NCBI GenBank assembly: GCA_937900125.1
Contig: CALCEK010000093.1
Location: forward strand, 1 to 8,052
From: an uncultured Treponema sp.
Lineage (GTDB): Bacteria > Spirochaetota > Spirochaetia > Treponematales > Treponemataceae
Length of the DNA: 8,052 bases
Reading direction: 5' to 3'
The first letter of the stretch is position 1, and each line of letters opens with the position of its first letter. This document shows, one piece after another, positions 1 through 6,435 of the stretch. The notes beneath the pieces are model-generated. The model made no database searches, was not told where the DNA came from, and worked only from the letters and a program-made list of their open reading frames with translations. Position numbers and translations under genes: made by a program.

Positions 1-1627
1 TGTTTTCTTTTTTGTTCCGCACTCTAAAAAGCGGGGTTTCTAGGATAAAAACTCTGCCATTTGTCACAAGTTCTTCAAAATAACCAAGAAAAAATGTCAT
101 TACTAAATTGCGAATGTGATAGCCATCGTTATCGGCATCGGTTGCAATTACAATTTTAGAATATTTTAAGTTTTCTACATCGTTTTCAATTCCGAGTGCC
201 ATCATCAATTGGTACAATTCATCATTTTTGTAAATTTCGCTTTGTTTTTTACCATACATATTTTCGGGTTTTCCGCGCAATGAAAAAATCGCCTGGTAAC
301 TTGCGTCGCGCGAATGAGTCATTGTTCCAGAGGCAGAATCGCCTTCTGTTATAAAAATCATCGAATTTTCGCCCTTTGCGCCATCTTGAATGTGATATTT
401 GCAGTCTTTGAGTTTTGGAATGCGAATGCTGATTTTTTTTGCCGCTTCTTTTGCCTCTTTTTTTACAGCGGAAAGTTCTGTGCGGAGTTTTTCGTTTGCC
501 TGAATCTTTTCTTGAATTTTTTTGGCGGATTCTGGATTATGATGCAACCAATCATCTAAACCGCTCTGAGTTTCGCTTACAATCCAAGAGCGAATGTCGG
601 TATTTCCTAGTTTGTTTTTGGTTTGACTTTCAAACACCGGGTCTTTTACTTTTACAAGCAAGGCTGCCGCTATACCGTCGCGCACATCTTCGCTTTTGTA
701 AGAAGTTCCGTAAAAATCGTTTATGCCTTTTACAATTCCTTCTTTAAACGCTGCCAAATGCGTTCCGCCGTCTTCTGTGTACTGTCCGTTTACAAAAGAA
801 AAATAATTTTCGCCATAGGCATTTGTGTGTGTAAAGGCAAATTTTAAATGTTCCCCTTGATAGCTGGCAATGGGGTAGAGCGAAGTGTCTTCAATTTCTT
901 TGTTTAAAAGGTCAAATAATCCGTTGTCGCTTTTGTAATCCGCACCATTTAGGCGAAGTGTTAATCCTTGATTTAAATACGCATAATTCCAGATTCGTTT
1001 TTCAACAAAATCCATGTCAAAATTGTACTTGCCAAAAATTTCGGTGTCAGGAACAAATTCAAAATACGTTCCATTTGCTTGTTTTTGTTTTAAAGTTCCA
1101 GTTTTTTGATTTACAAGTTTTCCTTTTTCAAAAGTGGCATCGGTACATTGCCCATCGCGCACAGAAACTACGCGGAAAAATGAAGAAAGTGCGTTTACCG
1201 CTTTTGTTCCCACTCCGTTCATTCCCACGCTAAATTGAAAAACATCGTCATTGTATTTTGCACCCGTATTTATTTCGCTCACACATTCAATCACTTTTCC
1301 GAGCGGAATTCCGCGCCCATAATCTCTAACTTTTACGCGATTTTCTTTTACTTCCACATCGATTCTTGTTCCGAATCCCATAATAAATTCGTCAACCGCA
1401 TTATCAATAACTTCTTTTAAAAGAACGTAAATTCCGTCATTTTGATTTGAACCATCGCCTAAGCGCCCAATGTACATTCCGCTTCGCAATCTTATGTGTT
1501 CAAGTGCGTCTAAATGTTTGACTTGACTTTCATCGTAAACGGCAACTTTTTTTTTGCTCGTTTCTTTTTTCCCCGTTTGTGCGGAAGTCGTTTTTGTCTC
1601 CGCTACTTTTTCTTTTTTTGCACCCAT
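1..1627 (-). CDS. parE: DNA topoisomerase IV subunit B (ParE-like), 3' end cut by window edge
   Basis: ATPase/TOPRIM subunit of a type II topoisomerase; with ParC it would decatenate and relax chromosomes using ATP. The 542 visible codons show, in order: a lysine-rich tail (1-28); a GHKL ATPase domain with KEVIDNAVDE (71-80, catalytic Glu72, Mg-binding Asn76), RDYGRGIP (101-108) and the GMNGVG lid (135-140); the transducer lysine in QTKNKLGN (Lys337); and a TOPRIM domain with EGDSASG (428-434) and DADNDG (497-502) supplying the acidic metal ligands. EGDSASG followed by SLRGKPENMYG, instead of EGDSAGG and RGKILNV, matches the ParE of Bacteroidetes and spirochaetes rather than classical GyrB, but a GyrB label cannot be fully excluded. 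Family proteins are about 600-650 residues, so roughly 80-100 residues lie beyond the edge. The start is the only possible one: an in-frame TAA lies 9 bases upstream and there is no later ATG before the conserved domain. No Shine-Dalgarno is visible. Confidence 0.88.
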   Translation of the reverse strand, partial: MGAKKEKVAETKTTSAQTGKKETSKKKVAVYDESQVKHLDALEHIRLRSGMYIGRLGDGSNQNDGIYVLLKEVIDNAVDEFIMGFGTRIDVEVKENRVKVRDYGRGIPLGKVIECVSEINTGAKYNDDVFQFSVGMNGVGTKAVNALSSFFRVVSVRDGQCTDATFEKGKLVNQKTGTLKQKQANGTYFEFVPDTEIFGKYNFDMDFVEKRIWNYAYLNQGLTLRLNGADYKSDNGLFDLLNKEIEDTSLYPIASYQGEHLKFAFTHTNAYGENYFSFVNGQYTEDGGTHLAAFKEGIVKGINDFYGTSYKSEDVRDGIAAALLVKVKDPVFESQTKNKLGNTDIRSWIVSETQSGLDDWLHHNPESAKKIQEKIQANEKLRTELSAVKKEAKEAAKKISIRIPKLKDCKYHIQDGAKGENSMIFITEGDSASGTMTHSRDASYQAIFSLRGKPENMYGKKQSEIYKNDELYQLMMALGIENDVENLKYSKIVIATDADNDGYHIRNLVMTFFLGYFEELVTNGRVFILETPLFRVRNKKEN

Positions 1628-1635
1628 AACACTGT

Positions 1636-1664
1636 ATTATATAGAATAATTTTTATCTTGACAA
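1636..1664 (-). promoter_or_regulatory. Predicted sigma70-type promoter for the parE-like gene
   Basis: Read on the minus strand: -35 TTGTCA (1664-1659), 17-base spacer, perfect -10 TATAAT (1641-1636). The -10 ends only 8 bases before the ATG at 1627, so transcription should start around 1629 and leave about 2 untranslated bases. This fits the absence of a ribosome binding site. The -35 overlaps that of the divergent promoter. Prediction from consensus match only. Confidence 0.62.
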
Positions 1665-1686
1665 GAAAAGTAAACTAGTACATAGT
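1658..1686 (+). promoter_or_regulatory. Predicted sigma70-type promoter for the SPFH gene (and guaA)
   Basis: Perfect -35 TTGACA (1658-1663), 17-base spacer, and a weaker -10 CATAGT (1681-1686, 4 of 6 consensus). The start would be near 1693, directly ahead of the GGAGG at 1694-1698, giving a very short leader. The -35 shares five bases with the -35 of the opposite promoter. Confidence 0.5.
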
Positions 1687-1706
1687 TTTGCACGGAGGCT
1701 TGCTTT

Positions 1707-2621
1707 ATGGAAAAAAAATTCCCAATAAAAATTATTGTTATTGCTCTTATTGCAGTTGCGATTTTGGTTACTGCTTTGAATAGTTTTACCGTTATAAATC
1801 CGAATGAACGCGGTGTTCAGGTAGTCCTTGGAAATGTTAGCGATGGAGTGCTTGAACCTGGTTTTCATACAAAAGTTCCATTTATTTCAACAATCCGAAA
1901 ATTCCGCGTAGAACCAAAAACTTACGAAGTTACTTTTCCAGTCGGTCAAGATGGAGCAATTACTAAAGATATGCAAACTGTTGGAGCCACAGTTTCTGTC
2001 CGCTGGATGTATGACACGAATCGCATAATGGATATTGTAACAACTTACCGCGATGACCGCATAATAGAGCTTGCAATGCGCGACAATGTAAAAGCTTCTG
2101 TAAAAGAAACAACTGGAAAATATTCCATTTACGATTTAGTTGCGGAACAAAATACAATTACAAATGCAGTTGCCGCCGCTGTTTTAGAAAGAATGAAAGC
2201 ATATCCGATTCAAATTTCGCAAACAACTATTACAAACTGGGATTGGTCTGACGATTTTGACAAACAAATTAAGGAAACCGCAAACCGCACTCAGCAAGTA
2301 AAACAAGCCGAACAAGAAGCAAACATTGCAGAGGCACGTGCGCAAGTAAAAGTTCGCGAGGCAAATGCTAATCTTGAAGCTGAACGGCTAAACGCAGAGG
2401 CTATCCGTGTAAAAGCACAAGGCGAAGCGGACGCAAAAAAAATCGAAGGCGAAGGAATTGCCGCGTACAACGCAGAAATTGCAAAAAATCAGCAACTAGA
2501 ATTGCGCTTAAAAGAATTAGAAATTGAACTTGAGCGGGCAAAACGCTGGAACGGAAAAGAAGTTCCCGATGCCGCTTACGTGGTTCCTGGAACAGGAGCT
2601 GTTATTCCGCTTACAAACTAA
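1707..2621 (+). CDS. SPFH/Band 7 (prohibitin-like) membrane protein
   Basis: 304-residue membrane-anchored scaffold-type protein of the stomatin/prohibitin/flotillin/HflK-C superfamily. Such proteins form large membrane rings that organise microdomains or modulate membrane proteases such as FtsH; the specific role here is unknown. A hydrophobic N-terminal anchor covers residues about 8-24, followed directly by the typical FTVINPNERGVQVVLG entry to the Band 7 domain (27-42), VLEPGFHTKVPFI (48-60) and the domain body to about residue 180. A long Glu/Ala/Lys/Gln-rich coiled coil follows (about 190-280), ending in KRWNGKEVPDAAYVVPG (279-295), which resembles the bacterial prohibitin tail more than HflC. 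It starts at ATG 1707 with GGAGG at 1694-1698, 8 bases upstream. It lies 25 bases ahead of guaA and is probably co-transcribed with it. HflC is the main alternative name, but no partner hflK is visible. Confidence 0.88.
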   Translation: MEKKFPIKIIVIALIAVAILVTALNSFTVINPNERGVQVVLGNVSDGVLEPGFHTKVPFISTIRKFRVEPKTYEVTFPVGQDGAITKDMQTVGATVSVRWMYDTNRIMDIVTTYRDDRIIELAMRDNVKASVKETTGKYSIYDLVAEQNTITNAVAAAVLERMKAYPIQISQTTITNWDWSDDFDKQIKETANRTQQVKQAEQEANIAEARAQVKVREANANLEAERLNAEAIRVKAQGEADAKKIEGEGIAAYNAEIAKNQQLELRLKELEIELERAKRWNGKEVPDAAYVVPGTGAVIPLTN

Positions 2622-2637
2622 AATTCCCAAAAGCTGC

Positions 2638-2641
2638 AGGG
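2638..2641 (+). promoter_or_regulatory. Ribosome binding site that sets the guaA start
   Basis: AGGG sits 5 bases before the ATG at 2647. It supports this start over the in-frame ATG at 2524, which would overlap the upstream gene by 98 bases and add 41 residues lacking glutamine-amidotransferase features. Confidence 0.6.
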
Positions 2642-2646
2642 TGTTT

Positions 2647-4539
2647 ATGGAAAAAGAAAAAATTGTTGTCCTTGATTTTGGAAGCCAATATGCGCATTTA
2701 ATTGCAAAACGTTTAAGATTGCTCGGCTATTATTCAGAAATTGCCCTGCCATCTGTTCAAGAAAGCGAACTTTCTGGAGTTAAGGGAATTATTTTGAGCG
2801 GAGGTCCAGCTTCCGTGTACCAAAATGACGTGCCAGAGTTTAACGAAAAAATTTTTGACTTACCGATTCCGATTCTGGGATTATGTTATGGGCATCAACT
2901 TATGGCAAAATTTTATGGTGGCTCGGTGGGCAAAGCAAATGTTGGGGAGTTTGGAATTTCTCAACTTTTAAAAACATCTTGCGGAAAAAACTCTCCACTT
3001 TTTGCGGGGACAAGCGATTCTTTACAGGCGTGGATGAGTCATCAAGATGAAGTCCTTTCGACCCCAGATGGTTTTGAAGTTATTGGGCAAACAAAAGATT
3101 GCGCTTATGCGGCTTTACAAAATTTGCAAAAACAACGATTTTCTTTGCAGTGCCATTGCGAAGTAAAAGATACTCCAGAAGGTCAAATCATTTTTGAAAA
3201 TTTTGCGCACTCTATTTGCAAAATGGAACGCAATTGGGACGAAGATGCGGTGTTAGCGCACATTTTGTCGGAAATCAAAACGCAAGCAAAAGACAAAAAG
3301 GTGTTGCTTTTTTTGAGCGGCGGAGTCGATTCCACAGTTGCATTCGCACTTTTAAACAAAGCATTGGGAACGGAGCGCGTTTTGGGGCTTCATATTGACA
3401 ACGGCTTTATGCGCAAAAATGAAAGTGCTTTTGTTTCTGAATCTTACAAGGCGCATGGTTTTAACAATTTTATTGTGGAAGACGCAAGCGAAGGTTTTTT
3501 GAATGCAATAGCAGGTTTGACCGACCCGCAAAAAAAACGTTTGGCAGTTGGCGAGCATTTTATTAGCGTTAGAAATGAAGTTTGCGCAAAACAAAATTTA
3601 AACGATTCGGAATGGCTTTTAGCACAAGGAACTCTTTACCCTGACATAATTGAATCTGGGGGAACAAAAAATGCAAATGTCATAAAAACGCATCACAATC
3701 GTGTGGACGGAATCCAAAATTTGATTGCAAAGGGACTTGTAATTGAGCCGCTCCGCGATTTGTACAAAGATGAAGTTCGTGCTATTGGAAAAAAACTTTC
3801 CCTTGAACCGTCGCTCGTTATGCGCCATCCGTTCCCTGGTCCTGGACTTAGCATAAATGTGCTTTGTTCTGAGGGAAAACTTTCTGAAGCGGAAAAAAAT
3901 GAGTTTGAAGCGGCAAAAAAAGAAGTTTGCGATATTTCTTTAGGAATGTTTTGTCAAAATTGCCAAGCAAATCTTACTAAGTACATTTTGCCAGTTCGTT
4001 CCGTGGGAGTTCAGGGCGATTTTAGAACTTACCGATTTCCTTGCGTTTTGGATTTTGGACACCGCGATTCTTTACCAGAAGGATTTTCTCACATTCCGCA
4101 CAAATGGGAAAAATTAGAAGCCGCCTCTAGCGCGATTACAAATAATTCTCAATTTATAAACCGCTGTGTTCTTCAGATTTACAAAAATCCAAAATGCAAA
4201 AAAGAAGATTTTTCTTTGCAACGGGCATTTTGCACAAAAGAACGCCTTGACCAAATTCGCGAAGCTGACCAAATTATGCTTTCGGCATTACACCGCCATT
4301 CTTGGTACGACAAAATTTTTCAGCATCTTACAATCAATTTGCCTTATGCAAGTTCTATGGAGCGGTGCAGTATTGTGTTGCGCCCCGTTTGTTCCGAAGA
4401 CGTTATGACCGCCCGCTTTGCAAAATTGCCACAAGATTTGCTTATGGAAGTTTCTTTAGAAATAGCAAAGCTACCGTTTGTTGACGCATTATTTTACGAC
4501 CTTAGCAATAAACCGCCCGCAACTTTTGGCTGGGAATAA
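2647..4539 (+). CDS. guaA: GMP synthetase (glutamine-hydrolysing), long form
   Basis: Converts XMP to GMP using ATP and glutamine, releasing AMP, PPi and glutamate: the last step of guanine nucleotide synthesis, in the cytoplasm. The class I glutaminase domain (about 5-190) has VVLDFGSQY (8-16), GLCYGHQ with nucleophile Cys80, and the His170/Glu172 pair. The ATP-pyrophosphatase domain follows, with the P-loop FLSGGVDST (222-230), LAQGTLYPDIIES (325-337) and IKTHHN (346-351). The C-terminal dimerisation region starts at RHPFPGPGL (393-401) and ends FYDLSNKPPATFGWE. At 630 residues it is about 105 longer than E. coli GuaA (525). The extra length lies in the C-terminal region, where LPVRSVGVQGDFRTY (448-462) is followed by about 75 additional residues before the IREADQI segment, as in the human enzyme (693 residues). 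The glutaminase triad motif reads CHCEV, not the usual FHPEV. It probably shares the transcript of the upstream SPFH gene. Confidence 0.96.
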   Translation: MEKEKIVVLDFGSQYAHLIAKRLRLLGYYSEIALPSVQESELSGVKGIILSGGPASVYQNDVPEFNEKIFDLPIPILGLCYGHQLMAKFYGGSVGKANVGEFGISQLLKTSCGKNSPLFAGTSDSLQAWMSHQDEVLSTPDGFEVIGQTKDCAYAALQNLQKQRFSLQCHCEVKDTPEGQIIFENFAHSICKMERNWDEDAVLAHILSEIKTQAKDKKVLLFLSGGVDSTVAFALLNKALGTERVLGLHIDNGFMRKNESAFVSESYKAHGFNNFIVEDASEGFLNAIAGLTDPQKKRLAVGEHFISVRNEVCAKQNLNDSEWLLAQGTLYPDIIESGGTKNANVIKTHHNRVDGIQNLIAKGLVIEPLRDLYKDEVRAIGKKLSLEPSLVMRHPFPGPGLSINVLCSEGKLSEAEKNEFEAAKKEVCDISLGMFCQNCQANLTKYILPVRSVGVQGDFRTYRFPCVLDFGHRDSLPEGFSHIPHKWEKLEAASSAITNNSQFINRCVLQIYKNPKCKKEDFSLQRAFCTKERLDQIREADQIMLSALHRHSWYDKIFQHLTINLPYASSMERCSIVLRPVCSEDVMTARFAKLPQDLLMEVSLEIAKLPFVDALFYDLSNKPPATFGWE

Positions 4540-4547
4540 TTTTCCCA
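4531..4547 (+). repeat. Small hairpin spanning the guaA stop codon
   Basis: TGGGAA (4531-4536) pairs with TTCCCA (4542-4547) around a 5-base loop that contains most of the stop codon. It could protect the guaA mRNA 3' end or be chance; no U-tract follows. Confidence 0.35.
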
Positions 4548-4552
4548 CGTTT

Positions 4553-4595
4553 GTTTCCCCCAAAGTTTCCGCACTTTTGGAAACAATGGGGAAAC
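4553..4595. repeat. Two-part inverted repeat in the convergent guaA/pyrophosphatase gap
   Basis: Outer arms GTTTCCCC (4553-4560) and GGGGAAAC (4588-4595) pair perfectly. Inside a small interior loop, GTTTCC (4565-4570) pairs with GGAAAC (4579-4584) around an 8-base loop. It is placed as a terminator or transcript-end structure for guaA, but no T-run follows on either strand, so intrinsic termination is doubtful. Confidence 0.5.
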
Positions 4596-4617
4596 TCCAG
4601 AGGAAAAACTATTGAGC

Positions 4618-4645
4618 ATCTCGAAAAATTGCAATTTTCAGAGAT
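4618..4645. repeat. Inverted repeat just past the pyrophosphatase stop
   Basis: ATCTC (4618-4622) pairs with GAGAT (4641-4645), enclosing a perfect 14-base palindrome centred on TTGCAA (AAAATTGCAATTTT, 4625-4638). Two mismatched positions separate the two pairing blocks. It begins 3 bases beyond the minus-strand stop codon. On the minus strand a TTTTT tract follows only after about 9 bases, too far for a textbook terminator. Likely a 3'-end structure for the pyrophosphatase transcript. Confidence 0.45.
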
Positions 4646-4648
4646 TCC

Positions 4649-6301
4649 CTATTGTGTTATTTGCGAAACTAATTCGCTTAAAAGTGGCACAAGTTGTTTT
4701 TTGCGCGAAACAATGTCTTTTAGGTAATAGACGTGTTCTTCGCGTTTTGGGAAATTCAAAAGTTGCTCAAATTCAGGTTGGCTTGCTAAAATCATAAGCG
4801 AACTGAGTTTTGTAATATCGGTAACAAGCAAACAGTGAAAAAGTTCCCCATTTTGTTTGCGGATTTTTTCTAGCTCGTCAAGGAATTCCTTTTTGCGCTC
4901 AAGAATTTCCGCTGTGCTATCAACTTCAATTTGGCTTACGGTGTATTTTAGCTTGCCTTCAGTGTATTCTTTCATATCTTGATGAATAACATCTTCGGCA
5001 GAGCGACCGTCAATGCGACTTCCGCTTTTAATAATGTCGTTTCCAAGTTCTTTGATTTCTAATTCTGTAATTGAACTTAAATATTCTGCGGTACGAACGT
5101 CGTATTCGGTTGTGGTGGCACTTTGCAAAATTAGGGTGTCGCTCAAAATGCCGCACAAAAGCAAACTGGCAATGTCTTTTGGAATAGAAATGTGCTGTTC
5201 GCGGTACATATTTGCGAGAATCGTGCTTGTAGAACCAACAGGGCGATTTATAAGCGTTATCGGATAGCGAGTTGAAAATGTGTTGATTCGGTGATGGTCG
5301 ATTATTTCTTGAATCACATAATGCTCAATTCCTTCAACTGCCTGCTGAGGTTCATTGTGGTCAACAAGAATCACCTGAATATTCGCCTCGTGCAAAAGGT
5401 CACTTTCGCTCACAATGCCAATGACTTTGTTTTCTGCGTCCACAACGGGAAGACACCGCGAAGGACTTTGCGCAAGTAGCGGTCTTATTTTTTGAACGGT
5501 ATCATCGGCGCGTACAGGTTTTATTTTTTTGTCCGCCATAGAAATAACTGGGGAAGAGTATTCAATTAGCATTGCCGTAGTTGCCGTGCTTTCGTGTCCA
5601 GAAAGAATTGAAACGTGATTTGCTTTTGCTTTTTCCCTAAGTTCTTTTTTTACGATATAATCTTTTGTTATAATTAACGCCCGAACTTTTGCTTCAATGC
5701 AAACTTCCTGAATGTCATCGCGGTCGCCCGTTATAACGATGATGTTTTCGCTTTTGTGTTCTTCCAAAAGTGCGCGGAAAGTTTGAGTGTCGTCATCGCC
5801 AATCATAATTGTGCAGTTAAAATATTCATCGGGGTCAAATTCTACAATCGGCGTAGCATTTAAGGTTTTTTCAATTAAGCGCAAACTTGCTTGAAAAATG
5901 TCGGGGCGTTTTGGGTTTAAGAGTTTGTAAGAATTTAGGGCAAATGCGTTGTAATTTAAAAGTCCGCAATATTTTCCCTCAGAATCCACAATCGGCAAAA
6001 CAGAAGCATTTGTGCTGACCATTTTGTCTACAGCCTTCCAGAGCGAAACGTTTTCATCAACAGAAACGTAATTTCGGCTCATATAATAGGCGGTTTTTGG
6101 CACAAGGTCAGGAATGTAAAGCGGTGGCTCTACCTTAAAACGCTTAAAAATGTATTCAGTTTGCGGGGCAAGATGCCCAGCACGCGCTGCAACATATTCG
6201 TTTTTTCCCAAAAGTTGCTTTAATCTAGCATAAGCCGTTGCCGCAACCACGGAATCTGTGTCTGGATTGCGGTGTCCAATAATGTAAACAGTATTATTCA
6301 T
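4649..6301 (-). CDS. ppaC: Manganese-dependent inorganic pyrophosphatase with CBS-DRTGG-CBS insert
   Basis: Family II (DHH) cytoplasmic pyrophosphatase, hydrolysing PPi to two phosphates, 550 residues. The first DHH segment (1-65) has GHRNPDTDS (9-17; metal ligands His10, Asp14, Asp16). A regulatory insert follows: CBS1 (about 70-125), a DRTGG domain (about 150-245, with VRALIITKD at 206-214 and ILSGHESTATTA at 232-243) and CBS2 (about 252-305). The DHH domain then resumes with VDHNE (313-317), DHHR (335-338), RPVGSTST (353-360) and GILSDT (384-389). The DHHA2 domain carries DMKEYTEG (442-449) and the substrate-binding SRKKQ (532-536). Plain family II enzymes are about 310 residues; the extra length is the insert. 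Known CBS-PPases are inhibited by AMP/ADP, and those with DRTGG are activated by diadenosine polyphosphates, so similar control is likely. It is a single-gene minus unit, convergent with guaA and divergent from galK. The ATG at 6301 lacks a Shine-Dalgarno; an in-frame stop and no other start codon lie upstream. Confidence 0.94.
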   Translation of the reverse strand: MNNTVYIIGHRNPDTDSVVAATAYARLKQLLGKNEYVAARAGHLAPQTEYIFKRFKVEPPLYIPDLVPKTAYYMSRNYVSVDENVSLWKAVDKMVSTNASVLPIVDSEGKYCGLLNYNAFALNSYKLLNPKRPDIFQASLRLIEKTLNATPIVEFDPDEYFNCTIMIGDDDTQTFRALLEEHKSENIIVITGDRDDIQEVCIEAKVRALIITKDYIVKKELREKAKANHVSILSGHESTATTAMLIEYSSPVISMADKKIKPVRADDTVQKIRPLLAQSPSRCLPVVDAENKVIGIVSESDLLHEANIQVILVDHNEPQQAVEGIEHYVIQEIIDHHRINTFSTRYPITLINRPVGSTSTILANMYREQHISIPKDIASLLLCGILSDTLILQSATTTEYDVRTAEYLSSITELEIKELGNDIIKSGSRIDGRSAEDVIHQDMKEYTEGKLKYTVSQIEVDSTAEILERKKEFLDELEKIRKQNGELFHCLLVTDITKLSSLMILASQPEFEQLLNFPKREEHVYYLKDIVSRKKQLVPLLSELVSQITQ

Positions 6302-6310
6302 ATCAAATTT

Positions 6311-6350
6311 AGTATAACACGGATTTTGATTTTTTTTAAGTGTTTTTTTT
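6311..6350 (-). promoter_or_regulatory. Predicted extended -10 promoter with A-tract for the pyrophosphatase gene
   Basis: Minus strand: -10 TATACT (6316-6311) preceded by TGT, an extended -10 (TGn). The -35 at 17-base spacing is poor (TTAAAA, 6339-6334). Two A8 tracts, 6350-6343 and 6337-6330, lie 13 bases apart; the farther one falls at about -39 to -46, where an UP element would sit. The predicted start near 6304 leaves about 3 bases before the ATG. Confidence 0.55.
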
Positions 6351-6365
6351 CACTAAAAAGAAATC

Positions 6366-6390
6366 CCTCCGAACTCCTTCCTCCGAACTC
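6366..6390. repeat. 11-bp tandem-like direct repeat upstream of galK
   Basis: CCTCCGAACTC occurs at 6366-6376 and again at 6380-6390 (period 14), in an otherwise A/T-rich spacer. The second copy ends 12 bases before the galK -35, where an activator or repressor could bind. No known site is recognised. Confidence 0.6.
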
Positions 6391-6401
6391 AAAAATATTG
6401 T

Positions 6402-6430
6402 TTGCTAATTTGGAAAAAGTGGTGTAAAAT
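6402..6430 (+). promoter_or_regulatory. Predicted sigma70-type promoter for galK-galT
   Basis: -35 TTGCTA (6402-6407, 4 of 6 consensus), 17-base spacer, -10 TAAAAT (6425-6430, 5 of 6). The expected start is near 6437, inside the palindrome at 6436-6447, leaving a leader of about 45 bases. Confidence 0.5.
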
Positions 6431-6435
6431 GTAGG

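Noticed and set aside
314..1420. Several plus-strand ORFs of 60-100 codons
   Set aside because: All lie opposite the continuous conserved topoisomerase reading frame on the minus strand and are rich in Phe/Cys/Leu, as expected for antisense of A-rich coding sequence.
2524..2646. Upstream in-frame ATG giving a 671-residue GuaA
   Set aside because: It overlaps the SPFH gene by 98 bases and adds residues with no family similarity. The ATG at 2647 has an AGGG site and starts directly at the conserved IVVLDFGSQY.
4612..4797. Plus-strand 61-codon ORF starting in the convergent gap
   Set aside because: Mostly antisense to the end of the pyrophosphatase gene, with no ribosome binding site and no recognisable protein features.
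6330..6360. Possible intrinsic terminator (AGTG, T8, CACT)
   Set aside because: The stem is only 4 bp with a T-only loop, and it lies between divergent promoters where no transcript should end. Better read as A-tracts upstream of the pyrophosphatase promoter.
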